From contig NZ_CP030239.1 in assembly GCF_003285265.1 (NCBI RefSeq), forward strand, positions 992,001 through 1,056,000: DNA of 64,000 bases, read 5' to 3'. The position numbers and the translations under genes are program-made. Of this stretch, positions 32,534-44,328 are shown one piece after another. The stretch's first letter is position 1, and every line of letters begins with the position of its first letter. The DNA is from Paracoccus mutanolyticus. Lineage in GTDB: Bacteria > Pseudomonadota > Alphaproteobacteria > Rhodobacterales > Rhodobacteraceae. The notes under the pieces were generated by a model that did no database searches, was not told the origin of the DNA, and saw only the letters and a list, made by a program, of their open reading frames with translations.

Positions 32534-32935
32534 ATGGACAGCAAAGCCCTGATCGCCGCCTATTACGACGCCTTCAACGCCGGCCGCACCGACGAGATGC
32601 TGACCTATCTGCATGACGAGGTCGAGCATCACGTCAACGAAGGCGGCATCCGCCGCGGCAAGGACAAGTTCCGCGACTTCAACGCCAAGATGACGGAAAG
32701 CTACCGCGAGCACCTGACCGACATCGTGATCTTCGCCAACGAGGCGGGCGACCGCGCGGCGGCCGAGTTCACCGTCAACGGCACCTATCTGAAAACCGAC
32801 GAGGGCCTGCCCGAGGCGCGCGGCCAGACATACGTGCTGCCCGCCGGCACGTTCTTCACGATCCGCGACGGCAAGATCGCGCGGGTGACGACCTATTACA
32901 ACCTGTCGGACTGGACGGCACAGGTTTCGGCGTGA
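32534..32935 (+). CDS. SnoaL-like / NTF2-family protein
   Basis: This intact 133-residue protein begins MDSKALIAAYYDAFNAGRTD, with the cone-shaped NTF2/ketosteroid-isomerase pattern (MLTYLHDEVEHHVNEGGIRR ... FFTIRDGKIARVTTYYNLSD). Specific activity is unknown. It overlaps the following acetyltransferase gene by 4 bases, and that gene overlaps a carbon-nitrogen hydrolase, giving a tight three-gene operon that I have seen conserved in this family of bacteria. Confidence 0.8.
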   Translation: MDSKALIAAYYDAFNAGRTDEMLTYLHDEVEHHVNEGGIRRGKDKFRDFNAKMTESYREHLTDIVIFANEAGDRAAAEFTVNGTYLKTDEGLPEARGQTYVLPAGTFFTIRDGKIARVTTYYNLSDWTAQVSA

Positions 32936-33513
32936 CCCTGACACGCATCCTGACGGGCGATTCGGTCGGGGCCGTGCTGGACGACCTGGCACGGCTGCGC
33001 ATCGCGGTGTTCCGCGACTGGCCCTATCTTTACGACGGCGATCCTGCCTATGAACGCGACTATCTGCGGGCCTATCAGTCGCCCGGCGCGGTGGTGGTCG
33101 CGGCCTATGACGGGGCGCGCATGGTCGGTGCCGCGACCGGCGCCCCGATGGAGCATCACGCGGGCGACTTCGCCGCAGCCTTTGCCAACCGCCCTGAAAG
33201 GCTTGAGGAAATCTTTTACTGCGCGGAATCCGTGCTGCTGCCGGCGTATCGCGGCCATGGTCTGGGACACGCCTTCTTCGACGGACGCGAGGCGCAGGCG
33301 CGCGCCCTTGGCCGGCGCTACAGCGCCTTTTGCAGCGTGCAGCGCCCCAAGAACCACCCGCTGCGCCCGGCGGGTTACCGCCCGCTGGATGACTTCTGGC
33401 GCAAAAGGGGCTATGAGCCCCTTTCCGGCGTGGTTGCAGAGTTCGACTGGAAAGACATCGACGCGCCGGTTTCGACCCGAAAACCGCTGCAATTCTGGAT
33501 GAAGACCCTGTGA
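32932..33513 (+). CDS. GNAT-family N-acetyltransferase
   Basis: This intact 193-residue protein starts at GTG. The acetyl-CoA site region is ESVLLPAYRGHGLGHAFFDG, which includes the R/Q-x-x-G-x-G/A pattern. The upstream strands (AVVVAAYDGARMVGAATGAP) fit the GNAT fold. Its acceptor is unknown. It overlaps its neighbours on both sides by 4 bases, indicating translational coupling with the amidohydrolase downstream. Confidence 0.82.
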   Translation: MTLTRILTGDSVGAVLDDLARLRIAVFRDWPYLYDGDPAYERDYLRAYQSPGAVVVAAYDGARMVGAATGAPMEHHAGDFAAAFANRPERLEEIFYCAESVLLPAYRGHGLGHAFFDGREAQARALGRRYSAFCSVQRPKNHPLRPAGYRPLDDFWRKRGYEPLSGVVAEFDWKDIDAPVSTRKPLQFWMKTL

Positions 33514-34381
33514 CACGCGAAATCAAGATCGCCGCCGCCGCCTACAAGTTCGACTGGTTCGACGACTTTGACGCCTATCGTGCCAAGCTGACCCGCTGGG
33601 TCGAGGCTGCATCCGACTGCGACCTGCTGGTGTTTCCCGAATACGGCGCGATGGAACTTGCGTCGCTGGGCGGCAAGGACATCGCCTCGGACCTCGAAGC
33701 GTCGCTGCACGAGGTCGCAAGGACGCAAGCGGCCCGCGACGCGCTGCATGCCGAGCTTGCAGCCGCGCATGGCATCCACATCCTGGCCGCCTCGGGCCCG
33801 GTGTTCGTGGGCGAACGGCCCTTCAACCGCGCCGTCCTGTTCGGCCCGGATGGCGTCATCGGCCATCAGGACAAGCAGATCATGACGCGGTTCGAACGCG
33901 AGGAATGGAATGTCGTGGCCAATCCGGGCCTGCGCGTCTTTGACACGCCCGTCGGCCGGCTGGGCATCCTGATCTGCTATGACAGCGAATTCGCCCTGAC
34001 TTGCGCGGCAACTGTCCGAGTGCTAAATCGAGGTAATTTAGCAACTTGCACAGTATCAACGGCGGCGTAAAACCAGGTCATTCGGTGAAGGTGTACGCCA
34101 TGGCGCGAGCGCTTCCGACATAGCTGGCGCGTTCCATGGCGCACTGACCGGTCAGGGCCTGCGCTGGAACCCCGCCATCGACGAGAACCGCGGCCGGGCC
34201 CATCTATGCGCCGTCGGACGGGCTGTGGCCCGAAACCGGCATCCTGGCCGAGGGCGAGATGGACAAGCCCGGCTGGGTCAAGGCCCGCGTCGACCTGGAC
34301 CGCGTGCGCGAAAGCCGGCAGGACGGCCGCGTCCTGCCCTTTGCCCATTGGCCCGAAAGCGCCGCCAGCGGGGTCATCTGA
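33510..34381 (+). pseudogene. Carbon-nitrogen hydrolase, interrupted
   Basis: This is a nitrilase-superfamily amidohydrolase. The N-terminal two thirds are clean: catalytic Glu in LLVFPEYGAMELAS, Lys in GHQDKQIMTRFEREEW, nucleophile Cys in GILICYDSEF. The C-terminus (RWNPAIDENRGRA, IYAPSDGLWPETGILAEGEM) reads in shifted frames to a stop at 34381. Between about 34005 and 34090 unrelated AT-richer DNA replaces native sequence and brings in a stop codon. It is the third gene of the SnoaL/GNAT operon. Confidence 0.82.
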
Positions 34382-35854
34382 CGCGCGCTCGGGCTGCGCC
34401 GGCTCGGCGGGCACGCGCCCGTCGGGGGTCGCGCCCGGCGCCTCGCCCCGGGACGCGACGCCGCCCACCGGCTCGGGCCGGGCCAGCCGGTTGTCCTGCC
34501 ATTCGCCCGAGGCGACCTGCCCCGTGGCATAGCGCATGACCCCCGCGCCCTGCCGCTTGCCCATCACGAAATGGCCCGTGTAGACGTCGCCATTGGCATA
34601 GGTTGCAACGCCTTCGCCGTCGATCTCGCCGGCCTTCCAGCTGCCTTCGTAGCGGAACCCGTCCGGCGCGATCAGCCGGCCCTTGCCCTGGCGCAGCCCG
34701 GCGACGAAGGACCCGTCATAGGTCGTGCCGTCGGGATAGGTCGCCTGACCCTGGCCCTGGCGCTGCCCGTCGTGCCAGGCGCCGTTATAGACATAGCCGT
34801 CGGGATAGGTCATGCGTCCCTGGCCTTCGTTCCGGCCGCGCCGGAACCCGCCCTCATAAACCAGTCCGTTGGCATAGCGGGCGACGCCCTGCCCCTCGAT
34901 CACGCCGGCCAGCCAGTCGCCATCATAGCTCGCGCCATCGGGATAGGTGATGATGCCCTTGCCCTCGGGCAGGTCGTTCCTCAGCGCGCCCTCATAGACC
35001 GAGCCGTCGGGATAGGTGATGCGGCCCAGGCCCTCCATCCGGCCTTCGACCCAGTCGCCGGCATAGACATAGCCGTCGGTGCCGGTGAAGGTGCCGGTGC
35101 CGTGCCGGCGGTCGGCGCGGAAATCGCCTTCGTAACGGTCGCCGTTGGCATAGGTAGCGGTGCCGCGCCCCTCGCGCCGGCCATTGGCAAAGCGGCCCTC
35201 GTAGCTGTCGCCCGAGGGCTGGACCAGCCGCCCCTGCCCCGCCATCTGCCCGGCCATCCAGCCGCCCTCATAGGTCAGCCCATCGGCCATCACCAGCTTG
35301 CCCTGCCCCTCGCGCTGGTCGGCCCGCATCTCGCCCTCGTAGGTGGCGCCGTCGGGATAGGTGATCTTGCCGCGGCCTTCCTTGACCCCGGCCTTCCAGT
35401 CGCCTTCGTAGCGATAGCCGTTCGGCTGGGTCAGCACGCCCTTGCCATCGTGCAGCGCGTTCAGGAACCCGCCCTGATAGACTGAGCCGTTGGCGTAATG
35501 CGCGACACCCTGGCCGGTGATCTGGCCTTCGACCCAGTCGCCTTCATAGGTGCCGCCGTCGGCATAGGTGATCTTGCCCTTGCCATGCGGCTTGCCCTGG
35601 GCAAAGGCGCCCTCATAGACCGAGCCGTTCGGGAACCTGGCGATGCCCTGGCCCAAGATCTCGCCCTCGACCCAGTCGCCGGTGTATTCGTAACCCGAGG
35701 GCAGGCGATAGGTGCCGCGCCCGTGCTGCTTGCCGCCGCGGAACGTGCCCTCGTAGACGCCGCCGTCGTCGTATTGCTTGGTCACGACACCCTGCGCCGC
35801 GGCCATGCCGACCCCGGCCAGCACCATCGCGCAAGCGAACATGGCTGCTTTCAT
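33977..35854 (-). CDS. MORN-repeat exported protein
   Basis: A signal peptide (MKAAMFACAMVLAGVGMAAA) is followed by about 18 MORN repeats of about 23 residues (pattern YEGDW-x5-GxGxxxYxxGxxY; for example YEGSWKAGEIDGEGVATYA) covering residues about 25-455. MORN arrays form curved sheets that bind lipids or proteins. A Pro/Ala/Glu tail follows (ARPEPVGGVASRGEAPGATP). The frame stays open to 33977, but everything past about 34381 is antisense to the hydrolase gene, so the true end is probably near 34380 with a lost stop. The function is unknown. Confidence 0.8.
   Translation of the reverse strand: MKAAMFACAMVLAGVGMAAAQGVVTKQYDDGGVYEGTFRGGKQHGRGTYRLPSGYEYTGDWVEGEILGQGIARFPNGSVYEGAFAQGKPHGKGKITYADGGTYEGDWVEGQITGQGVAHYANGSVYQGGFLNALHDGKGVLTQPNGYRYEGDWKAGVKEGRGKITYPDGATYEGEMRADQREGQGKLVMADGLTYEGGWMAGQMAGQGRLVQPSGDSYEGRFANGRREGRGTATYANGDRYEGDFRADRRHGTGTFTGTDGYVYAGDWVEGRMEGLGRITYPDGSVYEGALRNDLPEGKGIITYPDGASYDGDWLAGVIEGQGVARYANGLVYEGGFRRGRNEGQGRMTYPDGYVYNGAWHDGQRQGQGQATYPDGTTYDGSFVAGLRQGKGRLIAPDGFRYEGSWKAGEIDGEGVATYANGDVYTGHFVMGKRQGAGVMRYATGQVASGEWQDNRLARPEPVGGVASRGEAPGATPDGRVPAEPAQPERASDDPAGGAFGPMGKGQDAAVLPAFAHAVQVDAGLDPAGLVHLALGQDAGFGPQPVRRRIDGPGRGSRRWRGSSAGPDRSVRHGTRQLCRKRSRHGVHLHRMTWFYAAVDTVQVAKLPRFSTRTVAAQVRANSLS
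34005..34090. mobile_element. IS-end-like segment inside the hydrolase gene
   Basis: The segment GCTAAATCGAGGTAATTTAG and its flanks are much more AT-rich than the surroundings. It contains related short repeats (GGCAACTGTCC and AGCAACTTGCACAG), as seen at the ends of IS21-like elements. No transposase is present, so this is at most the terminal part of an element. Confidence 0.35.
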
Positions 35855-35981
35855 CGGTCTGCCTCCGCCTCGTGCCTTGTTTGCGCCGGGTTTACCGCAA
35901 GCGCCGCGGGTCGCAAAGGCCGACTTTCCCTTTGCCCGTCCCTGCCCTATCAACAGGCCCACAGCCGGACAGGAGCACGCG

Positions 35982-37651
35982 ATGACCGACCGATTTCGCA
36001 TCACGCTTGGGCAGTTGAACCCGACCGTCGGCGACCTGCCGGGCAACGCGGCCAAGGCGCGGGACGCCTGGGCGCAGGCCAGGGCCGCCGGCGCGCAGCT
36101 GCTGGCCCTGCCCGAGATGTTCATCACCGGCTACCAGACCCAGGACCTGGTGCTGAAGCCCGGCTTCACCCGCGACGCGATGGTCGCGATCGAAGGGCTG
36201 GCGCGGGACTGCGCCGACGGCCCCGCCATCGGCATCGGCGGCCCCTTTGCAGAAGGGGGCAAGCTTTACAACGCCTGGTGGGTGCTTCAGGGCGGCAAGG
36301 TGCTGACCCGCGTACTGAAACACGAACTGCCCCACAAGCAGCTGTTCGACGAATGGCGGCTGTTCAATCCCGGTCCGCTTGCCGGCCCCTTCAGCCTGGA
36401 GGGGCTGCGCATCGGCAGCCCGATCTGCGAGGACGCCTGGTGGCCCGACGTGGCCGAGACCCTGGCCGAAAGCGGGGCCGAGATCCTGCTGGTGCCGAAC
36501 GGCAGCCCGTATCACCGCAACAAGCTGGACCTGCGCATGGGCCACATGGTCGCGCGCGTGGTCGAAACCGGCCTGCCGCTGATCTATCTGAACGCAGTCG
36601 GCGGCCAGGACGACCAGCTTTACGACGGCGCGAGCTTTGCGCTGAACCCGGGCGCAGATGGCGGTGCCGACAAGGTGATGCAGATGGTGCCCTTTGACCA
36701 GGCGGTCCTGCATCTGGACCTTGAACGCACGGCCCACGGCTGGCGCGTGGTGCCCGGCCCGATGGAGCATCAGCCCGACGAATGGGAACAGGACTATCGC
36801 GCCATGACCGAGGGTCTGCGCGACTACATGCGCAAGTCGGGCTTTCGCAAGGTGGTGCTGGGCCTGTCGGGCGGCATCGACTCGGCCCTGGTCGCCACGA
36901 TTGCCAGTGACGCCGTGGGGCCGGAAAACGTGCGCTGCGTCATGCTGCCCAGCGAATACACCTCGCAGACCAGCCTGGATGATGCGGCCGATTGCGCGGA
37001 AGGCTGGGTACGCGGCTGGACACCGTGCGCATCGACGGCGCGCGCGACGCGGTGGGCGCGGCCCTGGCGCCCCTGATGGCGGGCACGAGCCCCGACATCA
37101 CCGAGGAAAACATCCAGTCCCGTCTGCGCGGCGTCATGCTGATGGCGCTGTCGAACAAGTTCGGCGAACTGCTGCTGACCACCGGCAACAAGTCCGAGGT
37201 CGCGGTGGGCTATGCCACGATCTATGGCGACATGGCCGGCGGCTACAACCCCATCAAGGACCTGTACAAGACCCGCGTGTTCCGCACCTGCCGCTGGCGC
37301 AACGAAAACCACCGCCCCTGGATGCTGGGCCCGGCGGCCGAGGTGATCCCGCCCCGGATCATCGAAAAGCCCCCCTCGGCAGAACTGCGCCCCGACCAGA
37401 AGGACGAGGACAGCCTGCCCCCCTACGAGGTGCTGGACGCAATCCTTGAGGGGCTGGTCGAAAAGGACCTGGCGCTGCGCGATCTGGTCGAACAGGGCTT
37501 CGAGCCCGAGACGGTCAAGCGGGTCGAGACGCTGCTTTATGGCAGCGAATGGAAACGCTATCAGGCCGCGCCGGGGCCGCGGATTTCCACCAAGGCCTTC
37601 TGGCTGGACCGGCGTTATCCGCTGGTCAATCGCTGGCGCGACCGGATCTGA
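35982..37651 (+). CDS. nadE: Glutamine-dependent NAD+ synthetase (one frameshift)
   Basis: This enzyme amidates deamido-NAD to NAD+ using glutamine. About 556 residues start MTDRFRITLGQLNPTVGDLP after an AGGAG site. The N-terminal glutaminase (nitrilase) domain has Glu in LLALPEMFITGY, Lys in LKHELPHKQLF and Cys in GSPICEDAWW. The C-terminal synthetase has the PP-loop LGLSGGIDSALVATIA, LTTGNKSEVAVGY and NPIKDLYKTRVF. One shift near 37010 (EGWVRG / RLDTVRIDGA) splits the frame. It is close to pncB and pncA, making an NAD gene cluster. Confidence 0.94.
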
Positions 37652-37654
37652 CCG

Positions 37655-37688
37655 CCGCCCGGTCGGGCGGATTTGAAGCGTTTTTTCA
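37655..37688 (+). terminator. Weak terminator after nadE
   Basis: CCGCCC, a GGTC loop and GGGCGG (37655-37670) follow the nadE stop by a few bases; a run of six T residues comes about 10 bases later. Confidence 0.5.
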
Positions 37689-37867
37689 ACAGTTGGGATT
37701 CGCCTGACCGGGCGCAAGCGGCTATGCCTGATCGCAGACGGCCGGGCATCGGCCGACGTTTTCAGGCACCCTTCGGCCGGCACCAGCCGCCGTCGCGACC
37801 GCGTCGCGACGACGAATGGCACCGGCCGCCCCTGGCCCAAGGCCCCGCGACCAACCGGAACGAACCC

Positions 37868-38991
37868 ATGTCGACCGACACCACCATCCAAGCCATTTCC
37901 CTGGGTTCCTTTGCCGAACTCGACACCGATGAAAAGCAGATGGGGGCAGACAAGGCCGGCTCTCTGGTCGGCAGCAGCTTCGGCAGCAGCACGGCGCCGC
38001 TGGCGAACTCGATCCTGCACCTGGGACTGCACGACGCCGATGCCAACGGGTCGCTGGCCTTTGGCAATCACACCGTCGGGGCCGAATACATCACCATCAA
38101 CGGGACGCGGCAGGCGGTCGATGCTGGCGTTCAGTATCGCGGGACGGTGACCTACATGGACGGCACCTCCACCGCCGGGGTAACGCTGCGGATCATCCAG
38201 GACGGCACGGGACAGCTGTATCTGCTGCCGCCGCCCACGGACGCCGGCCGCCCCGAAATCGAGGCGCTGACGCTAAAGCCCATCGCGGCGATCACGCTGA
38301 CGGCGGTCAAACAGAACAACTTCGGCGCGCTGACCAGCAGCCGCTATGGCCTGCAAAGCCCGACCTTCCTGTGCTTTCGCCATGGAACGATGATCCTGAC
38401 CGACCAGGGCGAACGCGCGGTGGAAACGCTGCGCCCGGGCGACCGGGTGATGACCCGCGACCACGGCTGGCAGGCGATCCGCTGGATCGGGTCGCGGCGG
38501 GTGGACGGCAGCCTGCGCGCGCCTTTCCCAAGATGCGCCCCGTGCGCATCGGCGCGGGCACGCTGGGGCCGGACCTGCCCCGGCGCGATCTTTACGTCTC
38601 GCAGCAGCACCGGATCCTGGTCGGCTCGCGCATCGCGGAGCGCATCTTCGGCCAGCCCGAGGTGCTGGTTGCCGCCCGGTTCCTGACCGGCATTCCGGGC
38701 ATCGCGGTCGATGAAAGCGACGATGGCCTGGACTATTTCCACCTGCTGTTCAACCGCCATGAGATCGTGATCTCGGAAGGCGCGCAGACCGAGTCGCTGT
38801 TCACAGGGCCCGAGGCGCTGAAGGCCGTCTCGGCCGAGGCGCGTGCCGAGATGCTGGCGCTTTTCCCCGACCTGCTGCGCGGCGACGGCCCGCCCGTCCC
38901 GGCGCGCCCCATCGCCAGCGGGCGCCAGGCGCGGGAACTGGCCCGCCGCCACCGGGACAGGGGCAAGGTCATGCAGGGGGCCCGCGCCTAG
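37868..38991 (+). CDS. Hint-domain protein (one frameshift)
   Basis: About 373 residues. The N-terminal about 165 residues ([20 protein letters not shown] ... [20 protein letters not shown]) precede a Hint (hedgehog/intein-like) domain starting at the Cys of [20 protein letters not shown] and continuing with [20 protein letters not shown]. After a shift near 38520 it runs [20 protein letters not shown] and [15 protein letters not shown]. Such proteins are common in Rhodobacteraceae, often secreted, and the Cys may drive self-processing. The function is unknown. It converges on pncB with a 4-base overlap. Confidence 0.82.
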
Positions 38992-40298
38992 ACGACGACC
39001 GCGCTCGCCCGCTGCTGGCCGACCTCGAAGACCTGGCGATAGCGGGCGATATCCTGCGCGGGGCCGGTCGCCTTTTCCGGGTTGTCGGACAGCTTGACCG
39101 TGGGATGGCCGTCCGCCGCCACTGCCTTGCAGACCAGCGAGAACGGCGCCAGCCCGTCCCCGGGCACCAGCCCGCGAAAGTCGTTGGTCAGCAACGTGCC
39201 CCAGCCGAAACTGACCTTGACTCGGCCCTGGAAGCGCAGGAACAGCTCGGACATCTTGTCCACGTCCAGCCCGTCCGAAAAGATGATCAGCTTTTCACGC
39301 GGGTCCTCGCCCCGGCTTTGCCACCAGGCGATGGCGGTCTCGGCCCCCTCGGCGGGATCGCCGCTGTCGATGCGGATGCCGGTCCAGCCCGCCAGCCAGT
39401 CCGGCGCCTTTTCCAGGAATCCCTTGGTGCCGTAGGTATCGGGCAGGATGATGCGCAGGTTGCCGTCGTGCTCCTCGTGCCAGTCGGCCAGGACCCGATA
39501 GGGCGCCTCGCGCAGCTCCTGATCGTTGCGGGCCAGCGCGGCATAGACCATCGGCAGTTCGTGGGCGTTGGTCCCGATCGCCTCGATGTCGCGGCGCATG
39601 GCGATCAGACAGTTCGAGGTGCCGGTGAACCGCTCGTCGCCCAGGCCCTCGATCATGGCCTGCACGCACCAGTCCTGCCACAGGAAGCTGTGCCGCCGCC
39701 TGGTGCCGAAGTCGGCGATGCGCAGATCGGGCCCCAGCTCGCGCAGTTGCTCGATCTTTTCCCACAGCCGGGTCATGGCGCGGGCGTAAAGCACCTGCAA
39801 TTCGAACCGGCCCAGTTCCTTCAGCACGGCGCGCGAGCGCAGTTCCATGATGATCGCCAGCGCCGGGATTTCCCACAGCATGACCTCGGGCCAGCGGCCC
39901 TCGAAGGTCAGCTCATACTGGCCGTCGCGCTTTTCCAGCTGATAGGGCGGCAGCCGCAGCCCTTCCAGGAATTCCATGAAATCGGGGCGGAACATCTGCC
40001 GCTTGCCGTAGAAGGTGTTGCCGCGCAGCCAGGTGCTTTCGCCCCGCGTCAGCGACAGGCCGCGCACATGGTCCAGCTGTTCGCGCAACTCGCCTTCGTC
40101 GATCAGTTCGGCCAGCCGGATGCGGGTCGTGCGGTTGATCAGGCTGAAGGTCACATGCGTGTCGGGGCGGTTGCGAAACACCGACTGGCACATCAGCAGC
40201 TTGTAGAAGTCGGTGTCGATCAGCGAGCGCACGATCGGATCGATCTTCCACTTGTGGTTATAGACCCGGGTCGCGATATCCACCGTCGCCGTCATCAT
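38988..40298 (-). CDS. pncB: Nicotinate phosphoribosyltransferase
   Basis: PncB converts nicotinate to its mononucleotide in NAD salvage. The 436-residue protein is intact, with [20 protein letters not shown] at the N-terminus, the phosphoribosyl region [17 protein letters not shown] and [10 protein letters not shown], a [12 protein letters not shown] segment and [11 protein letters not shown]. Its start overlaps the pncA stop by 4 bases, so nicotinamidase and PncB form one operon that takes nicotinamide to nicotinate mononucleotide. Confidence 0.95.
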   Translation of the reverse strand: MMTATVDIATRVYNHKWKIDPIVRSLIDTDFYKLLMCQSVFRNRPDTHVTFSLINRTTRIRLAELIDEGELREQLDHVRGLSLTRGESTWLRGNTFYGKRQMFRPDFMEFLEGLRLPPYQLEKRDGQYELTFEGRWPEVMLWEIPALAIIMELRSRAVLKELGRFELQVLYARAMTRLWEKIEQLRELGPDLRIADFGTRRRHSFLWQDWCVQAMIEGLGDERFTGTSNCLIAMRRDIEAIGTNAHELPMVYAALARNDQELREAPYRVLADWHEEHDGNLRIILPDTYGTKGFLEKAPDWLAGWTGIRIDSGDPAEGAETAIAWWQSRGEDPREKLIIFSDGLDVDKMSELFLRFQGRVKVSFGWGTLLTNDFRGLVPGDGLAPFSLVCKAVAADGHPTVKLSDNPEKATGPAQDIARYRQVFEVGQQRASAVVV

Positions 40299-40891
40299 AG
40301 CAGCCGCACCCCCGCTTCCAGCATGGTCTGCCGCGCCCCTTCGCGCGAGCCGTTCAGGTCGATGGCCCGCGTCGCCGCCTCGATCACCGAGACCTGGAAA
40401 CCCAGCCGCGCCGCATCGACCGCCGACCAGGCGACGCAGAAATCATAGGCCAGGCCCACGAAATACAGGTCGTCCAGATCGCGTTCGCGCAGATAGCCGG
40501 TCAGGCCGGTCGGCGTCTTGTAGTCGTTTTCAAAGAATGCCGAATAGCTGTCGATGCCCGGACGAAAGCCCTTGCGGATAACCGCCTCGGCACGCGATGT
40601 CTGCAGCGCCGGGTGAAATGCCGCCCCGTCCGAGCCGATGACGCAATGCCGGGGCCACAGCACCTGCGGGCCGTAACCGGTCTGGACCAGCGAAAACGGC
40701 TGGGCGCCGGGATGGTTGTCGGCAAAGCTGCTGTGGCTTTCGGGATGCCAGTCCTGGGTCATCACCACATGGTCGAAATCGGCCATCAGCCGATTGATCG
40801 GATCGACGATCTCGTCCCCGCCGGCGACAGCCAGCCGGCCGCCCGGACAGAAATCCACTTGAACATCGACGACGATCAGGGTCCGGGGCAT
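40295..40891 (-). CDS. pncA: Nicotinamidase
   Basis: PncA deamidates nicotinamide to nicotinate (and activates pyrazinamide in other bacteria). The 198-residue protein is intact. Catalytic residues are visible: Asp in [14 protein letters not shown], Lys in [10 protein letters not shown] and Cys in [12 protein letters not shown]. The metal ligands are in [13 protein letters not shown]. An AGGAG site precedes the ATG. It is coupled to pncB. Confidence 0.95.
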   Translation of the reverse strand: MPRTLIVVDVQVDFCPGGRLAVAGGDEIVDPINRLMADFDHVVMTQDWHPESHSSFADNHPGAQPFSLVQTGYGPQVLWPRHCVIGSDGAAFHPALQTSRAEAVIRKGFRPGIDSYSAFFENDYKTPTGLTGYLRERDLDDLYFVGLAYDFCVAWSAVDAARLGFQVSVIEAATRAIDLNGSREGARQTMLEAGVRLL

Positions 40892-40985
40892 GCGCTTCTC
40901 CTTTCGGAGATTGGTAGGGGGCGCCCGCCGGGGCGTCAATGCCCGCAGGCTTGATCCGGCAGGCCCGCGAGTCTAAGGCCGGATC

Positions 40986-41874
40986 ATGCTGACCGTCGCC
41001 GCGCTTTACCATTTCACCCGCTTTCCCGACCCCGCCGCGCTGAAGCCGCCGCTGGCGCGGCTTTGCTGCACGCTGGGGGTGCGCGGCACGCTGCTGCTGG
41101 CACCCGAGGGGATCAACGGCACCATCGCCGGATCGCGCGAGGCGATCGACGCGGTGCTGGCCCATATCCGCGCCCTGCCCGGCTGCGCGGAGCTGGACTG
41201 GAAGGAAAGCGCCGCCGAAACCATGCCCTTTGGCCGCATGAAGGTCCGCCTAAAGCGCGAGATCGTGACCATGGGCCAGCCGGACGTCGATCCCGGTACG
41301 GCGGTCGGACGCTATGTCGCGCCCGCCGACTGGAACGCGCTGATCGCGGCGCCCGATGTGGCCGTCATCGACACCCGCAACGATTATGAGGTCGAGATCG
41401 GCACCTTCGCGGCGCCATCGACCCCGGCACCCGCAGCTTTCGCGACTTTCCGGCGTGGTGGCGCGACAATGCCCACCGCTTCGCTGGCAGCGCATCGCCA
41501 TGTTCTGCACAGGCGGCATCCGCTGCGAGAAATCCACGAATTTCCTGCTGGGCGAAGGCGTCCCCGAGGTGTTCCACCTGAAGGGCGGCATCCTGAAATA
41601 CCTTGAGGAGGTGCCCGAGACGGAAAGCCTGTGGCAGGGCGAATGCTTCGTCTTCGACAAGCGCGTCAGCCTGGGCCACGGGTTGCGGCCCGGCCATTAC
41701 GACCTGTGCCACGCCTGCCGCCGCCCCCTGGCGCCCGAGGACCGCGACCGTCCCGAATACGAGATCGGCGTCAGTTGCCACCGCTGTCACGCCGAATACT
41801 CCGACGCCGACCGGCACCGGTTCCGCGAACGCCAGCGGCAGGCCGAACGGGGCGAATGCTTCGGCGAGGGCTGA
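40986..41874 (+). CDS. trhO: tRNA uridine hydroxylase TrhO, rhodanese family (frameshifted)
   Basis: This UPF0176 protein of about 296 residues hydroxylates uridine 34 of certain tRNAs. The N-terminal acylphosphatase-like part ([19 protein letters not shown] ... [19 protein letters not shown]) is followed by a rhodanese domain with the catalytic [15 protein letters not shown] and a C-terminal cysteine-rich end (CHACRRPL ... CHRCHAEY). Shifts lie near 41410 and 41495. It is divergent from pncA. Confidence 0.88.
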
Positions 41875-41884
41875 CGGCCAGGCC

Positions 41885-41963
41885 GCTTCTTTCGTGCCCC
41901 AATATCCCGGGGGGCGCCTTGCCTGCCTGCAGGGCGGGCAAGGGGTGGGGGCAGAGCCCCCCT

Positions 41964-41965
<2 letters not shown>
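41885..41965 (+). terminator. Second copy of the repeated element; terminator of trhO
   Basis: The string GCTTCTTTCGTGCCCCAATA then TCCCGGGG matches the element at 14561. It is followed by a CCTTGCC...GGGCAAGG hairpin and then GGGGGC-AGA-GCCCCC-CTTT at 41947-41965, a good terminator for trhO that touches the convergent maeB stop. Confidence 0.65.
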
Positions 41966-44244
<2,279 letters not shown>

Positions 44245-44328
44245 GCGCGTCTCCTCCTGACTTTCCGTCTCATTAGCGCGGAGGACGGCGGGGCAGAAGG
44301 GGTTAACGGCGCCCGGGCGGGCGCCGGA

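Noticed and set aside
34571..35485. Plus-strand open frame with regular repeats
   Set aside because: The repeats are the complement of the MORN array; the minus strand gives real MORN units and a signal peptide.
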